64,000 bases of DNA from an uncultured Balneolaceae bacterium (GCA_913057825.1 CAJXOW010000003.1:23573-87572); one strand, 5' to 3'; counted from the stretch's first letter, positions 1 through 9,611 are shown. Notes: generated by a model from the sequence alone, not told the origin. Translations and numbers: made by a program.

Positions 1-252
1 TTCCGGGATATACCCCGACATATTAGTATTATTAATAACCACTGCTCCGATTATTTGGTCATCATCAATGGCAAGCAACACGAATCCATCTTGTCCCGGA
101 CCCTTGCCAAATGCGTAATCAATCGCGTTCAGGATATACTCTCTCTCATCCCCGTATTCATCGAGATGGTCATGCAGAAAATCGGCGATATCCTCACGGT
201 TAAAGGGAGTTGAATTTGATGCCGGATCGTTAATTACTTTAAAAGATGCCAT
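1..252 (-). CDS. GNAT-family N-acetyltransferase, 3'-truncated by window edge
   Basis: Reading from an ATG at 252 toward the window start gives 84 residues, MASFKVINDPASNS onward, with no stop. The visible part has an N-terminal helix-rich stretch, then a strand ending VLLAIDDDQIIGAVVINNT, which fits strands 2-3 of the GNAT fold just before the acetyl-CoA loop. That loop lies beyond the edge, so the substrate cannot be guessed. It lies 51 bases downstream of the symporter stop on the same strand and could be cotranscribed with it. Confidence 0.6.
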   Translation of the reverse strand, partial: MASFKVINDPASNSTPFNREDIADFLHDHLDEYGDEREYILNAIDYAFGKGPGQDGFVLLAIDDDQIIGAVVINNTNMSGYIPE

Positions 253-303
253 TGAGATATAAAACGTAGTATTTAATTAATATTGTGAAAGTCCGTTAAA
301 ATC

Positions 304-1731
304 CTAGTCGGGCCAAATATATGAAAAAACAACCAGCGAAACCGCCGATGCTGTGATACCAAACAAATTGGGATCCAGCTCCAACGGCATCGTTATCGAG
401 CTCAATTCCAGAAGAACCGTAGTACTTCCTCCCACCAACATCGCGATAAATGCGCCGGTGCTGCTGCTTTTTTCCCAATACAGGGCACCCAGTATCGGTA
501 CAAAAAGACCCGAAACCATGAAAGCGTACGAGTACAACATAAGGTTGAGCACACTTTGCATAAAGCTCGCCAGCAAAAGCGCTCCGACACCAATAATCAG
601 TGTCGTAATTTGCGAAGTTCGCAAAAAGGATTTGCTGTCATGGTCAATATCTTTAAAATAACCAATTATATCGGAAACTACATTACCGGATGATGCCATA
701 AGACAACTGTCGGCCGTCGACAAGATAGCGGAGAAGTAAGCCGACATCATCAGTCCCATGAGCCCTACCGGCAAAACGGTCCGCAGCAACATCGGCAAAC
801 CGGTTTCGGGATCCGTTTCGGCGATACTTTGGTACCCGAGATGGGCAAACATTCCCTGGTCGGCCGCTATTCGAGCAAAGAGCCCCAGAGAAACGCCCAT
901 AAAGGCCATTACGGGCCATTCAAACAAACCGGCCATATACCATGCCCTTTTAGCGGTTTTCTCGTCGCTACAGGCATATATGCGCTGGTAGAGGGTCATC
1001 CCCACAAACCAGATAGGTAGAATGGTAACCAGCCAATACACCATTTTCTGCCACTCGATGTTCCAGAGCGATAACAGGTTGGGATCGACGGTTTGCTGAA
1101 TCGCGCTCCAGCCGCCGATGGCATAATAGGAGATGGGAATACCGATAAATACCAGTCCGAACATAAGAATGGCCCATTGAACCGTATCCGTATAAATCAC
1201 GGCCTTGAGTCCCCCGAGAACCGTGTATACTACGGCGACGGTCCCCATAATCATTAGAGCTGTATTCAGGTCGATAGTCTGAAAAGTTCCATTTGCCAAT
1301 TTTGCGCCGGCCAGGATCTGGGAACTGGTGAAACCGGCATAGCCGATCGCCGATATAATCCCGGCCAGCAGCGCCACTTCCTTATTAAAATAATGTTCAA
1401 AAACCTCGGGGAAGGTATAGGCCTCATCGAATACCGGATTGCGTTTCACCTTGGGAATCAGGAACACCGCGGCAAGCCACGCCCCCATGAGTCCCGTCAG
1501 CAGCATCCAGTTTCCGGCAATCCCCATGGTAAATCCAAGTCCGCCGAGCCCGATGGAAAATCCCCCGCCGACGTCGGTGGCGACCACGGAGAGACCCACA
1601 TGCAAGCTGCTCATATTACGTCCGCCTACATAATAATCCTCGGCCCCGGTGTTTCTTTGGAAGAAAAAGAACCCGAAACCGAGCATGACGACAATATAGA
1701 TGAAGAAAATCGATATATCGATTATATGCAT
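304..1731 (-). CDS. Sodium:solute symporter (SSS/SSF family)
   Basis: A 475-residue inner-membrane protein with about a dozen hydrophobic segments. The family signature GGLKAVIYTDTVQ lies at about residues 173-185, and EDYYVGGRNMSS near residue 31 matches the usual N-terminal SSF motif. Family members use the sodium gradient to import sugars, amino acids, carboxylates or vitamins; the sequence does not reveal the substrate. The ATG at 1731 sits in a short palindromic AT stretch (CGATATATCG repeats), and no clear Shine-Dalgarno precedes it. The C-terminus ends shortly after the last membrane segment, so no sensor-kinase extension is present. Confidence 0.85.
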   Translation of the reverse strand: MHIIDISIFFIYIVVMLGFGFFFFQRNTGAEDYYVGGRNMSSLHVGLSVVATDVGGGFSIGLGGLGFTMGIAGNWMLLTGLMGAWLAAVFLIPKVKRNPVFDEAYTFPEVFEHYFNKEVALLAGIISAIGYAGFTSSQILAGAKLANGTFQTIDLNTALMIMGTVAVVYTVLGGLKAVIYTDTVQWAILMFGLVFIGIPISYYAIGGWSAIQQTVDPNLLSLWNIEWQKMVYWLVTILPIWFVGMTLYQRIYACSDEKTAKRAWYMAGLFEWPVMAFMGVSLGLFARIAADQGMFAHLGYQSIAETDPETGLPMLLRTVLPVGLMGLMMSAYFSAILSTADSCLMASSGNVVSDIIGYFKDIDHDSKSFLRTSQITTLIIGVGALLLASFMQSVLNLMLYSYAFMVSGLFVPILGALYWEKSSSTGAFIAMLVGGSTTVLLELSSITMPLELDPNLFGITASAVSLVVFSYIWPD

Positions 1732-1921
1732 ATATCGTCGTTAACCAAATTGAGATTACCGATTTAAGAACAATTGAAACTTTTTAGCAATTATTTCAGT
1801 CTTTCCGGATATTGATTGCTTGCATTGACTATATGTCCTCTTCGACAAACCGTTTGTCCCGCCTTCTCTACAGCACGGCTGGTCATTCTATAATACATAG
1901 AACAACAAAAAATAATTCCAC

Positions 1922-1958
1922 AAAAAAAGCCCTTGAAGCATGAAGCTCCAAGGGCTGT
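1922..1958 (-). terminator. Intrinsic terminator of the tRNA gene
   Basis: On the minus strand, directly after the tRNA, an AGCCCTTG arm pairs with CAAGGGCT, with further pairing of AGC and GCT inside, followed by a run of at least six T. This is a strong rho-independent terminator placed a few bases past the tRNA 3' end. Confidence 0.85.
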
Positions 1959-1961
1959 TAG

Positions 1962-2034
<73 letters not shown>

Positions 2035-2048
2035 ATGTAAGGCACCAC

Positions 2049-2078
2049 AATATAGGACATGACCTGCTCACATGTCAA
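2049..2078 (-). promoter_or_regulatory. Sigma-70-like promoter for tRNA-fMet
   Basis: On the minus strand a perfect -35 TTGACA (2073-2078) and a -10 TATATT (2049-2054) are separated by 18 bases. The -10 ends about 14 bases before the mature tRNA 5' end, which suits a short leader. Confidence 0.7.
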
Positions 2079-2190
2079 ATATATTTTTGAAAATAATTTA
2101 CCTTCCAATAGGTTGTAGTTTCCTATTTGTAAAATTGCATGTGACTAACGAATGCAACGAACCAATCGTATTTACACTCGCTACCGCGAG

Positions 2191-2387
2191 GAAATTAGAA
2201 ATTTTGGATTTCGAATTTTGAATTATGGACGCTCAATGCATGTAGATCCCTGGAATAGCTTGATTTGTCGACCACAATCTTATTGGAAATGCCGGTATTA
2301 ACATTAAGACAGTTACAGGCGAAGACCTTTTATGCCAATCACAAACGTCCACCATTCAAAATTCGAAATTCAAAATTCAAAATTATC
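2191..2387. repeat. AT-rich stem-loop element 1, upstream of rocD
   Basis: The left arm (2191-2231, GAAATTAGAAATTTTGGATT onward) is almost fully complementary to the right arm (2345-2387), which is built of ATTCAAAATT-type repeats. The arms are about 40 bases with few mismatches and the spacer is about 115 bases. The right arm ends about 11 bases before the rocD ATG and fills most of the 364-base gap between the tRNA and rocD. No coding potential was seen there. It resembles the stem-loops at 5351, 13376 and 16511 in design. Confidence 0.6.
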
Positions 2388-2398
2388 AATCGGCCCCT

Positions 2399-3637
2399 AT
2401 GATTCGTCAGACCAATATTACTTCTAAAAAAGCTATTGAGCTCGAAAAACGATTCGGCGCCCATAATTATCACCCCCTGCCGGTCGTTTTGGAGCGCGGT
2501 GATGGTGTATATGTGTGGGATACCGAGGGAAAAAAGTATTACGACTTTCTAGCCGCCTACTCGGCCGTCAACCAGGGACATTGTCATCCCCGGATACAAA
2601 AAACATTGACCGACCAGGCCGGTCAGCTTACGCTTACCTCCCGTGCCTTCCACAGCAACATGCTGGGCCATTACGAAAAATACCTATGCGAATTCTTCGG
2701 CTACGACAAGCTGCTGCCGATGAATACCGGAGCGGAGGGAGTTGAAACGGCTCTTAAAATATGCCGCAAGTGGGGGCATGAGAAAAAGGGAATCGAACCG
2801 GAAAATGCTAAAATCATCGTCGCCGAAAACAACTTTCACGGTCGGACAATTACCGTTATTTCGTTTTCAACCAGCCCGGAATCGTATCGTCATTTCGGTC
2901 CCCATACCCCCGGGTTTGAGATTGTTCCCTTCAATGATGCCAATGCGATCAGCGACTTACTCGAGTCCGACCCCCAAATAGCCGGCGTTATGCTGGAACC
3001 TATCCAGGGCGAGGCCGGCGTAATCGTTCCCGACGACGGCTACCTGCAGGAGGTGCGGGATCTTTGTGACAAACACGATGCACTTTTTATTGATGATGAA
3101 ATTCAGACGGGACTCGGTCGTACGGGACGAATGCTGGCAGCCGACCATGAAGATGTACGCCCCGACATCGTGATTCTTGGCAAGGCGTTATCCGGCGGTA
3201 TGTACCCGGTCAGTGCCGTATTGGCCGATGACAATATTATGGAAGTGATTAACCCCGGCGAACACGGCAGTACCTACGGTGGAAATCCGCTGGGATGCGC
3301 GATTGCCATGACGGCCCTGGATGTAATCATTGACGAAGACCTGGAGGAAAACGCGACCGAGATGGGCAAGATATTCAGGCAGGAGATGGAACAGATGGTC
3401 GATCAACACGATATTCTGCAACTTGTTCGCGGCAAGGGACTGATGAATGCCATTGAAATTAACGATGACGAAGAAAGCTCGGCTGCGTGGGATTTATGCA
3501 TGGAGTTCAAGAAACACGGCCTACTTGCCAAACCTACGCACGGCAATAAAATCCGATTTACTCCACCGCTCATTATCACAGAAGAGCAACTGCGTGACAG
3601 CCTCGAAATTATTCGCCAGAGCCTTGAAAATTTTTAA
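2399..3637 (+). CDS. rocD: Ornithine aminotransferase (ornithine--oxo-acid transaminase)
   Basis: A 412-residue class-III PLP aminotransferase that converts ornithine and 2-oxoglutarate to glutamate 5-semialdehyde and glutamate in arginine/proline metabolism; cytosolic. The opening ELEKRFGAHNYHPLPVVLERG and the motif DFLAAYSAVNQGHCHP are characteristic of the ornithine enzyme. The aspartate of FIDDEIQTGLGRTG contacts the cofactor ring, and the Schiff-base lysine is in LGKALSGGMYPVSAV near residue 262. Length is normal. The ATG lies directly after an AT-rich stem-loop with no visible Shine-Dalgarno, and an intrinsic terminator follows the gene. Confidence 0.92.
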   Translation: MIRQTNITSKKAIELEKRFGAHNYHPLPVVLERGDGVYVWDTEGKKYYDFLAAYSAVNQGHCHPRIQKTLTDQAGQLTLTSRAFHSNMLGHYEKYLCEFFGYDKLLPMNTGAEGVETALKICRKWGHEKKGIEPENAKIIVAENNFHGRTITVISFSTSPESYRHFGPHTPGFEIVPFNDANAISDLLESDPQIAGVMLEPIQGEAGVIVPDDGYLQEVRDLCDKHDALFIDDEIQTGLGRTGRMLAADHEDVRPDIVILGKALSGGMYPVSAVLADDNIMEVINPGEHGSTYGGNPLGCAIAMTALDVIIDEDLEENATEMGKIFRQEMEQMVDQHDILQLVRGKGLMNAIEINDDEESSAAWDLCMEFKKHGLLAKPTHGNKIRFTPPLIITEEQLRDSLEIIRQSLENF

Positions 3638-3642
3638 AGCTT

Positions 3643-3794
3643 GTTTATACCACCGGACGTCGGCTCCTTGCTCGGAAGTTTTTCTAATGCGGAAAAACTA
3701 CCGAGCTTTTTGCTTTGAAAACTTATCGAGTTATCCCTAGTTGAAAGTCCGAAAACGTAATACTTCGGTTCCGCCGTCCGGTGGGTGGTTATAA
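3643..3794. repeat. Hairpin element family A, copy 1 (diverged)
   Basis: The left arm TTTATACCACCGGACG and right arm CGTCCGGTGGGTGGTTATAA pair. The inner parts carry the family internal loop, TTGCTCGG on the left and the complement of GAAGTATT on the right, next to AAGTTTTTC. This is the most diverged copy, and its left half also forms the rocD terminator. The remaining 3795-4022 before lat shows nothing definite apart from an AT-rich stretch. Confidence 0.7.
3670..3712 (+). terminator. Intrinsic terminator after rocD
   Basis: GCTCGG-A-AGTTTTT, a loop, then AAAAACT-A-CCGAGC followed by CTTTTTG. The stem has 13 pairs with one A-A mismatch. It appears to have formed from the left arm of the repeat element at 3643-3794, so element and terminator are nested. 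Confidence 0.7.
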
Positions 3795-4022
3795 ATAAAT
3801 ATTAGCAGGCTACGAGAGAAAGCTCACCCTGTTTAGCAATCAGTGAATAGCGCCAGCAGGAAGGACTCGATGTAATGGATCAACCGAGCTAGCAAAATAC
3901 CGCCGTCAATCTGGATCCGTATATTAAATTACCCACTTTGGCTTGTGCCTTATATCCACTAATTTAGGAGTAGCAACAGAGGTCGGAATTATCTGAAATT
4001 ATTCAAAGAAGGGGAGCCCAAA

Positions 4023-5354
4023 ATGAAATTAAAGACACATTCAACAGTGGAAGCTTCGCGGGTTCATGAAGTACTGAAGAAACATATACTTGCGGATGGG
4101 TACGAGATGGTACTGGACCTGGAAAAGAGCCGTGGCAGCTACCTGCATGATGCCCGCACCGGCAAAGAATACCTGGATTTTTTCACCTTTTTCGCTTCGA
4201 ATCCGCTGGGAATGAATCATCCCAAATTGGCCGAAGATCAAGACTTTTTAGAAAGGCTTCAAAGAGCAGCCATCAACAAGCCTTCCAACTCGGACATTTA
4301 CACCCGGGAAATGGCGGAGATGGTAGATACCTTCGACCGAATCGGCATCCCGGATTATCTGCCTCATGCCTTTTTTATCTCGGGGGGTGCCCTGGCGGTG
4401 GAAAATGCGCTAAAAGTGGCGTTCGACTGGAAAGTACGCAAGAACTTTGAAAAGGGATACCGCCAAGAAAGAGGATTCAAGGTCCTGCATCTGGACCGGG
4501 CTTTTCATGGACGCAGCGGTTACACCCTGTCGCTGACGAACACCCTGCCCAACAAAACAAAGTATTTTGCAAAATTTGACTGGCCTCGAATCGAAAGTCC
4601 GGCGCTGGAGTTTCCCCTGAATGATGAGCGCCTTGTGGATGTACAGGAGCGCGAAGAGCAAGCTATTAAACAGGCCAAACGCTACTTTGAATCGTATCCG
4701 GACCAAATCGCGGCCATTATACTTGAACCTATCCAGGGAGAGGGCGGCGATCGACATTTTCGGCCGGAATTTCACGAGGCACTTCGCGAGCTGGCTGACA
4801 AACACGAGGCCCTTTTGATTTATGACGAAGTGCAAACCGGTATTGGAATGACGGGACGTTTCTGGGCTCATGAACACTTTGTCAAACCGGACATTCTGGC
4901 CTTCGGAAAGAAAGCACAAGTTTGCGGAATACTGGCCGGCAAGCGAGTGGATGAAGTTCCCGACAACGTATTTGAGGTTTCCTCGCGCATCAATTCGACG
5001 TGGGGCGCCAATCTAACCGATATGGTCCGATTCACACGGGTCCTGGAAGTGATTGAAGAAGACCACCTGGTTCAGCACGCCGAAGAGACCGGCAACTATC
5101 TGCAGAAACAGATCGACGACCTCTATGAGAACTTTGAACAGGTGAGCAACCCGCGGGGACGCGGGCTTTTCTGCGCCTTTGATCTACCCTCCACGGAATA
5201 TCGAGATAAATTGATTGAGCAATGCCTGGACCACGGCCTTATGATCCTGCCGTGTGGATTCAAAACCCTGCGATTCCGTCCCCCGCTCACTGTAAATCGT
5301 GAGGAAATCGACGACGGAATCGACATTATCTCAACAGCTTTGAGTGATCTGTGA
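4023..5354 (+). CDS. lat: L-lysine 6-aminotransferase (lysine epsilon-transaminase)
   Basis: A 443-residue class-III PLP aminotransferase. Lat moves the epsilon-amino group of lysine to 2-oxoglutarate, giving 2-aminoadipate 6-semialdehyde (which cyclises) and glutamate. Family marks are YLDFFTFFASNPLGMNHPKL near residue 50, HGRSGYTLSLTNT, the cofactor aspartate in YDEVQTGIGMTG, and the Schiff-base lysine in FGKKAQVCG near residue 296. A good Shine-Dalgarno (GGGGAG) lies 8 bases before the ATG. It follows rocD on the same strand, but a terminator and repeat separate them, so separate transcription is likely. The downstream dehydrogenase of this pathway could be the aldehyde dehydrogenase at 16.7 kb, but that is a guess. 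Confidence 0.88.
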   Translation: MKLKTHSTVEASRVHEVLKKHILADGYEMVLDLEKSRGSYLHDARTGKEYLDFFTFFASNPLGMNHPKLAEDQDFLERLQRAAINKPSNSDIYTREMAEMVDTFDRIGIPDYLPHAFFISGGALAVENALKVAFDWKVRKNFEKGYRQERGFKVLHLDRAFHGRSGYTLSLTNTLPNKTKYFAKFDWPRIESPALEFPLNDERLVDVQEREEQAIKQAKRYFESYPDQIAAIILEPIQGEGGDRHFRPEFHEALRELADKHEALLIYDEVQTGIGMTGRFWAHEHFVKPDILAFGKKAQVCGILAGKRVDEVPDNVFEVSSRINSTWGANLTDMVRFTRVLEVIEEDHLVQHAEETGNYLQKQIDDLYENFEQVSNPRGRGLFCAFDLPSTEYRDKLIEQCLDHGLMILPCGFKTLRFRPPLTVNREEIDDGIDIISTALSDL

Positions 5355-5512
5355 TTTGTGATTGATAATTTATGATTTATGATTTTGGCTGGTTGCTGAT
5401 AATATTGGAAAGGAATTAGGCTTAATATTTCTTGACTAAGGCAACGATTAGGAAATTATTGATTCACCGTAATCATTAATCATTAATTATTAATCACCAA
5501 TTATAAATCACG
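5351..5512. repeat. AT-rich stem-loop element 2, between convergent lat and SDR genes
   Basis: GTGATTTGTGATTGATAATT-type repeats on the left are complementary, with a few gaps, to AATCATTAATCATTAATTAT-type repeats ending in ATAAATCACG on the right. The palindrome fills the whole convergent intergenic space and overlaps the last codons of lat and of the SDR gene. No T-run follows either arm, so it is not a classical terminator. Confidence 0.6.
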
Positions 5513-6227
5513 TTACCTGGTGGGATTCCGGCTGGATGGTCATTTCGTTAATAGCCGATTCCTGGGGTTGGTCGACCGCATATTGAACGGCACGAGCCAC
5601 ATCTTGCGGAGATAGCATTTTATCTTTGCGCACTTTGACCTCTACATCGTCATCATCCCACATCTGTGTCGCGACTCCGCCCAGGTACAGGAGCGTGAAT
5701 TTAACATAACCCCGTTTTTGTTCCTGTACCAGTGACTTGGTGAATCCGGTGACAGCGTGTTTAGAGGCGGAGTAGACCGATGCGTTTTTCATGGAATGCC
5801 GGCCCACTATCCCGGGAAGCATGATCACTCTTCCCTTTCGTTCAGTCGACATGTACCGCATGACGGTTTGTGTTACCAGGAAGGTCCCATAGACATTGGT
5901 ATCGATCACCTCTTTGGCGGTCTGGGGACGAGTGTCGAGCATCGGCTTTATGGCGGCTTTCCCAAAAGCGTTAATCAACACATCTATTTGCTCATGTGCC
6001 TCAATTACGTCCCGCACCATTTTAGACACCGAGGGCAGATCGGTTACATTCACCTCAACACCGTGAGCATCCACCTCCTGCTTTTTCAGCTCTTCAACCA
6101 ACGTCTCAACCTTCTGGACATTTCTTCCGGCAATTACGATAGTTGCTCCCTGCTTGCCCAGGTGACGGGCACAGGCTGATCCGATGTCGCCGGTTCCTCC
6201 TACAATTAATATCGTTTGTTCATCCAT
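5508..6227 (-). CDS. Short-chain dehydrogenase/reductase-family protein lacking the usual catalytic serine
   Basis: A 239-residue Rossmann protein. GGTGDIG near residue 10 is the dinucleotide-binding loop, INAFG replaces the usual NNAG, and YSASK supplies the catalytic Tyr and Lys. The residue 13 before the Tyr, normally Ser (as in NIASIAG of the SDR at 35.2 kb), is Gly here (MLPGIVG). Dehydrogenase activity may therefore be altered or lost. Only 13 bases separate it from the purL stop on the same strand, so it may be read from the purL transcript. Substrate unknown. Confidence 0.8.
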   Translation of the reverse strand: MDEQTILIVGGTGDIGSACARHLGKQGATIVIAGRNVQKVETLVEELKKQEVDAHGVEVNVTDLPSVSKMVRDVIEAHEQIDVLINAFGKAAIKPMLDTRPQTAKEVIDTNVYGTFLVTQTVMRYMSTERKGRVIMLPGIVGRHSMKNASVYSASKHAVTGFTKSLVQEQKRGYVKFTLLYLGGVATQMWDDDDVEVKVRKDKMLSPQDVARAVQYAVDQPQESAINEMTIQPESHQVT

Positions 6228-6240
6228 AGATTAATAATAT

Positions 6241-8493
6241 TTACATCATGTGACCTTTTTCGGGATGCTCCATCGCTTTGGGCAATGCATTCTCATATAA
6301 CTCGCCGAGTTTCTTCACATCGGATGAAATCAGGTCGCCAACAATCAGCTCCTCTCCGCCTGTTCTCCCGATTTTATAAACCGGAACATCCGCTTGCTCA
6401 AATATTTTCTCAAGACTGCCTGCATTTTCAGAATTAGCAGTCAGCAGAATACCGGACGGGGCCTCGCTGAATAAAACGTCGAATGCCGTCGGGCCCAGCT
6501 TCCGGACTTCCACTTCTGCTCCCGTTTCACTGAAAATGCACATTTCAGCCAGCGCCGTGACCAATCCTCCATCCGAAATATCGTGCGCAGCCGAAACCAA
6601 CCCCGCCTGTATCGCTTCAAGAACGGACTCCTGCAACTGCGTCTCCAGCTCCAGATCAAGCGAGGGCAGCTCGCCTTTTACTTCATCATGAATAACCTTC
6701 AGGTACTCGGATCCCCCGAGTCCGTCGCGCTTGCCGCCCACGTAATAAATGACCTCATCTTCTCCCTCAAATTTCGCATTCGTGTGATGTTCATCTACAT
6801 TTTCCAGAATGCCCAGCATCCCAATAACCGGCGTCGGATAAACCGCCGCTTCCGGATTTTCATTGTAGAAACTGACATTCCCTCCCGTCACCGGGGTATC
6901 CAGGGCCTTGCAGGAGTCGCCCATGCCTTTCAGAGCCTCCTTGAATACCCAGTATACTTCCGGTTTATAGGGATTGCCAAAATTCAGGCAGTTGGTGATC
7001 GCCACTGGCTTAGCGCCCGTACAGACCACGTTCCGGGCTGCTTCGGCAACCGCCATCTTTCCACCTTCACGGGGATCCAGGTAGACATATCGCCCGTTAC
7101 AATCGGTCTTCATCGAAAGTCCTTTTTCCGTCCCTTTAAGACGAATTACTCCCGCGTCGGCCTTACCGGGCCCCTCTACCGTATTCGTCCGCACCATCGT
7201 GTCATACTGCTCATAAACCCATCTTTTTGAAGAGATGTCGGGCGACTGCAACAGCCGCTCCAGTACTTCACCGGCATCTTCTGGATGGCTGACCGTGTTC
7301 AAATCAAACGATTGCACCTCATCCAAATATCCCGGTCGCTCGGTTTCTCGTTCATAACGCGGTGCGTCGTCGGCCAGGGTTTTCGCGGGGATCCGGGCTT
7401 TAATCTCACCATCTTTCCAGAAAATAAGATCTTCTCCCTCTATAACTTTACCCACTACTGTCGCGTTGACATCCCACTTTTCATAAATATCGATTATTTC
7501 CTGCTCACGACCTTTCTTGGCTACAATCAGCATGCGCTCCTGGCTTTCCGAAAGCAGCATTTCATAGGCACTCATGCCTTCCTCTCGCATCGGGACTTTG
7601 TCCAGGTTGATCTCCATACCGCATCCCCCTTTGGAACTCATCTCCGAGCTGGAACTGCTGAGTCCGGCAGCACCCATATCCTGCACACCGACCGCCGCAC
7701 CGGATTTAATCGTTTCCAGGGTCGCTTCCAACAGCAGTTTCTCTGTAAACGGGTCGCCCACCTGTACGCTCGGGCGTTTTTCTTCACTTTCTTCACTGAT
7801 CTCTTCGGAAGCGAAGGTCGCCCCGTGAATACCGTCGCGCCCCGTACTGGATCCCACAACCAGAACCGGGTTTCCGGGTCCCTCGGCAATCGCCTTGGCA
7901 ATATAGTTCGTTTCGACCACGCCGACACTCATGGCGTTGACCAGCGGATTTCCTTCATAACTGTCGTCGAAGTAAATTTCGCCGCCTATTGTGGGAACCC
8001 CGAAAGAGTTGCCATAGTCGGAGATACCCCGGACTACTCCATCGAGCAAAAAACGCACCCGGTCGTTTTCCAGGTCGCCAAACCGCAGCGAATTCAGACA
8101 AGCCAGCGGACGGGCTCCCATCGTAAAGATATCGCGGTGGATCCCTCCGACGCCGGTGGCTGCTCCCTCATATGGTTCAATTGCGGAGGGGTGATTATGA
8201 CTTTCAACCTTGAATGCACAGGCAAGTCCGTCACCCAGATCCACCAAACCGGCATTTTCTTCGCCGGCTCCCACCAGCAATTGAGGTCCTTCGTTGGGCA
8301 GCTTTCTAATTTCCAGGAAAGAATTTTTGTAGGAGCAATGCTCACTCCACATAACCGAATAAACGCCCAGTTCCGTGAAGTTGGGATTACGTCCAAGGTA
8401 CTGCTTAATCCATTCATACTCCTGTTCGGTAAGCCCGTGCTCCTCCGCCAGTTCCAGCGTTACTTCAGGCTCTTGCTGTGTAGTTTGTGACAT
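6241..8493 (-). CDS. purL: Phosphoribosylformylglycinamidine synthase subunit PurL
   Basis: About 750 residues, the size of the small PurL that works with separate PurS and PurQ. It makes FGAM from FGAR, ATP and glutamine-derived ammonia in de novo purine synthesis. The N-terminal part has [13 protein letters not shown] and [22 protein letters not shown], the ATP/Mg-binding AIRS-like motifs; the second half repeats the fold with TNCLNFGNP and [12 protein letters not shown] chose the ATG at 8493 (MSQTTQQ) over an upstream TTG at 8547 that would add 18 atypical residues. The SDR gene follows 13 bases downstream. Confidence 0.94.
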   Translation of the reverse strand: MSQTTQQEPEVTLELAEEHGLTEQEYEWIKQYLGRNPNFTELGVYSVMWSEHCSYKNSFLEIRKLPNEGPQLLVGAGEENAGLVDLGDGLACAFKVESHNHPSAIEPYEGAATGVGGIHRDIFTMGARPLACLNSLRFGDLENDRVRFLLDGVVRGISDYGNSFGVPTIGGEIYFDDSYEGNPLVNAMSVGVVETNYIAKAIAEGPGNPVLVVGSSTGRDGIHGATFASEEISEESEEKRPSVQVGDPFTEKLLLEATLETIKSGAAVGVQDMGAAGLSSSSSEMSSKGGCGMEINLDKVPMREEGMSAYEMLLSESQERMLIVAKKGREQEIIDIYEKWDVNATVVGKVIEGEDLIFWKDGEIKARIPAKTLADDAPRYERETERPGYLDEVQSFDLNTVSHPEDAGEVLERLLQSPDISSKRWVYEQYDTMVRTNTVEGPGKADAGVIRLKGTEKGLSMKTDCNGRYVYLDPREGGKMAVAEAARNVVCTGAKPVAITNCLNFGNPYKPEVYWVFKEALKGMGDSCKALDTPVTGGNVSFYNENPEAAVYPTPVIGMLGILENVDEHHTNAKFEGEDEVIYYVGGKRDGLGGSEYLKVIHDEVKGELPSLDLELETQLQESVLEAIQAGLVSAAHDISDGGLVTALAEMCIFSETGAEVEVRKLGPTAFDVLFSEAPSGILLTANSENAGSLEKIFEQADVPVYKIGRTGGEELIVGDLISSDVKKLGELYENALPKAMEHPEKGHMM

Positions 8494-8589
8494 ATGAAAA
8501 CGTAAATTACAGTTAAATTTGTGTCCGGCTTTAACACCGGGTTGCAAGTCGATGGAAAATATCTAAAAAAAGCAATCCGCTTGAGCCTC

Positions 8590-8620
8590 CAAAGATACAG
8601 AGCCAAAACAACCACTTCAA
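8590..8620 (-). promoter_or_regulatory. Possible Bacteroidota-type promoter for purL
   Basis: On the minus strand TATCTTTG (8590-8597) fits the Bacteroidota -7 consensus TAnnTTTG, with a TTG 20 bases upstream (8618-8620). It lies about 100 bases before the purL start. The signal is short, so this is tentative. Confidence 0.35.
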
Positions 8621-8663
8621 TAGAAAAACTAATATTCTGGCTCATTTGCAATGAGCCAGAATA
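8621..8663 (-). terminator. Terminator after trmB
   Basis: A perfect 14-pair hairpin with a 3-base loop (TATTCTGGCTCATT paired with AATGAGCCAGAATA), followed on the minus strand by TTAGTTTTTC. It is positioned to end trmB transcription before the purL promoter region. Confidence 0.65.
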
Positions 8664-8744
8664 GCTGGAGGCTCGAAGCTCGAGGCACTGCCTCCAATTC
8701 CGTTCCGGACAAGACTTTGAGTATTGAGCTTTGAGCTTTCAGCT
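8663..8744. repeat. 19-pair hairpin with G-U pairs at the trmB 3' end
   Basis: AGCTGGAGGCTCGAAGCTC (8663-8681) pairs with GAGCTTTGAGCTTTCAGCT (8726-8744). All 19 positions pair if three G-U pairs on the plus strand are allowed. The right arm overlaps the trmB stop codon. Confidence 0.5.
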
Positions 8745-9428
8745 ATCATCATATTCAAAATCTTCCGGCAGCCTAAACTTTATATATCGAATCTGCTTGC
8801 CCTTATCACGGTGACGTTTCTCATAAAAGGTTTGTATCGTAAGCAACGAATCATCGGACCGCTCGCCGTGTACGTCCTCGGTGATATCTTCGATCGGGCA
8901 TTCCAGCCATTTAACCACCCGCCGGGTAAACTTGAATAAACGCCAGTTGTCGGTCTTTAGACGAATCGGACCGCGTGGCTGCATGATTTTGTGATACTTT
9001 TGCAGGAATTTGGGAGCCGTCAGTCGTTTGTTGCGGTCGCTGTACTTGGGATAGGGGTCCGGGAACGTAATCCAGATGTCGCGCACCTCGTTTTCGGCAA
9101 AAAACTCCTCGAGGTGATCGATATAGATGCGCAAAAAATGCACATTTTCTATCCCCTCTTCCAGCGCAATTTTAGCCCCTTTCCAGAGGCGATCTCCCTT
9201 GATATCAATTCCAATATAGTTGCGATCCGGGTTGCGTCGGGCCAGCTCCAGGGCGTACTCCCCTTTTCCGCAGGCCAACTCCAGGGTGATCGGATTTTCA
9301 TTTTCAAAAATCCGGGTCTTCCATTCGCCCCGGGGATTTAAATCCGGGTTTTCCCGGATATCCTGTATTTGAGTCACGTTCGAAAACTGCTCAACTTCCG
9401 CGAATTTTTCGAGTTTGTTGCGGGACAT
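8739..9428 (-). CDS. trmB: tRNA (guanine-N7-)-methyltransferase
   Basis: A 229-residue class-I SAM methyltransferase that makes m7G46 in the variable loop of tRNAs; cytosolic. LELACGKGEYALELA near residue 50 is the SAM-binding loop, IGIDIKGDRLWKGA the acidic strand-2 region, and DIWITFPDPYPK the TrmB motif, followed by RLTAPKFL and LKTDNW. Length is normal and the ATG start at 9428 gives a typical N-terminus. Upstream is a 411-base gap with a family A hairpin; downstream two nested hairpins precede purL. Confidence 0.93.
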   Translation of the reverse strand: MSRNKLEKFAEVEQFSNVTQIQDIRENPDLNPRGEWKTRIFENENPITLELACGKGEYALELARRNPDRNYIGIDIKGDRLWKGAKIALEEGIENVHFLRIYIDHLEEFFAENEVRDIWITFPDPYPKYSDRNKRLTAPKFLQKYHKIMQPRGPIRLKTDNWRLFKFTRRVVKWLECPIEDITEDVHGERSDDSLLTIQTFYEKRHRDKGKQIRYIKFRLPEDFEYDDS

Positions 9429-9611
9429 TGACTAATTCAAGCTTTAAAATGATATTGAAAAAGTAACATTGAATTATCATCCAAATAAACATACGACTCA
9501 CCTACAACCAATATGGACCTTTATTGGGAATCAACAACAATTTTTAAGGTCCCTTAAACGTGATTTTATTCTTTTTTGCGCGAAGTCACAGCTTTCTCAT
9601 CGTTTCACGGA

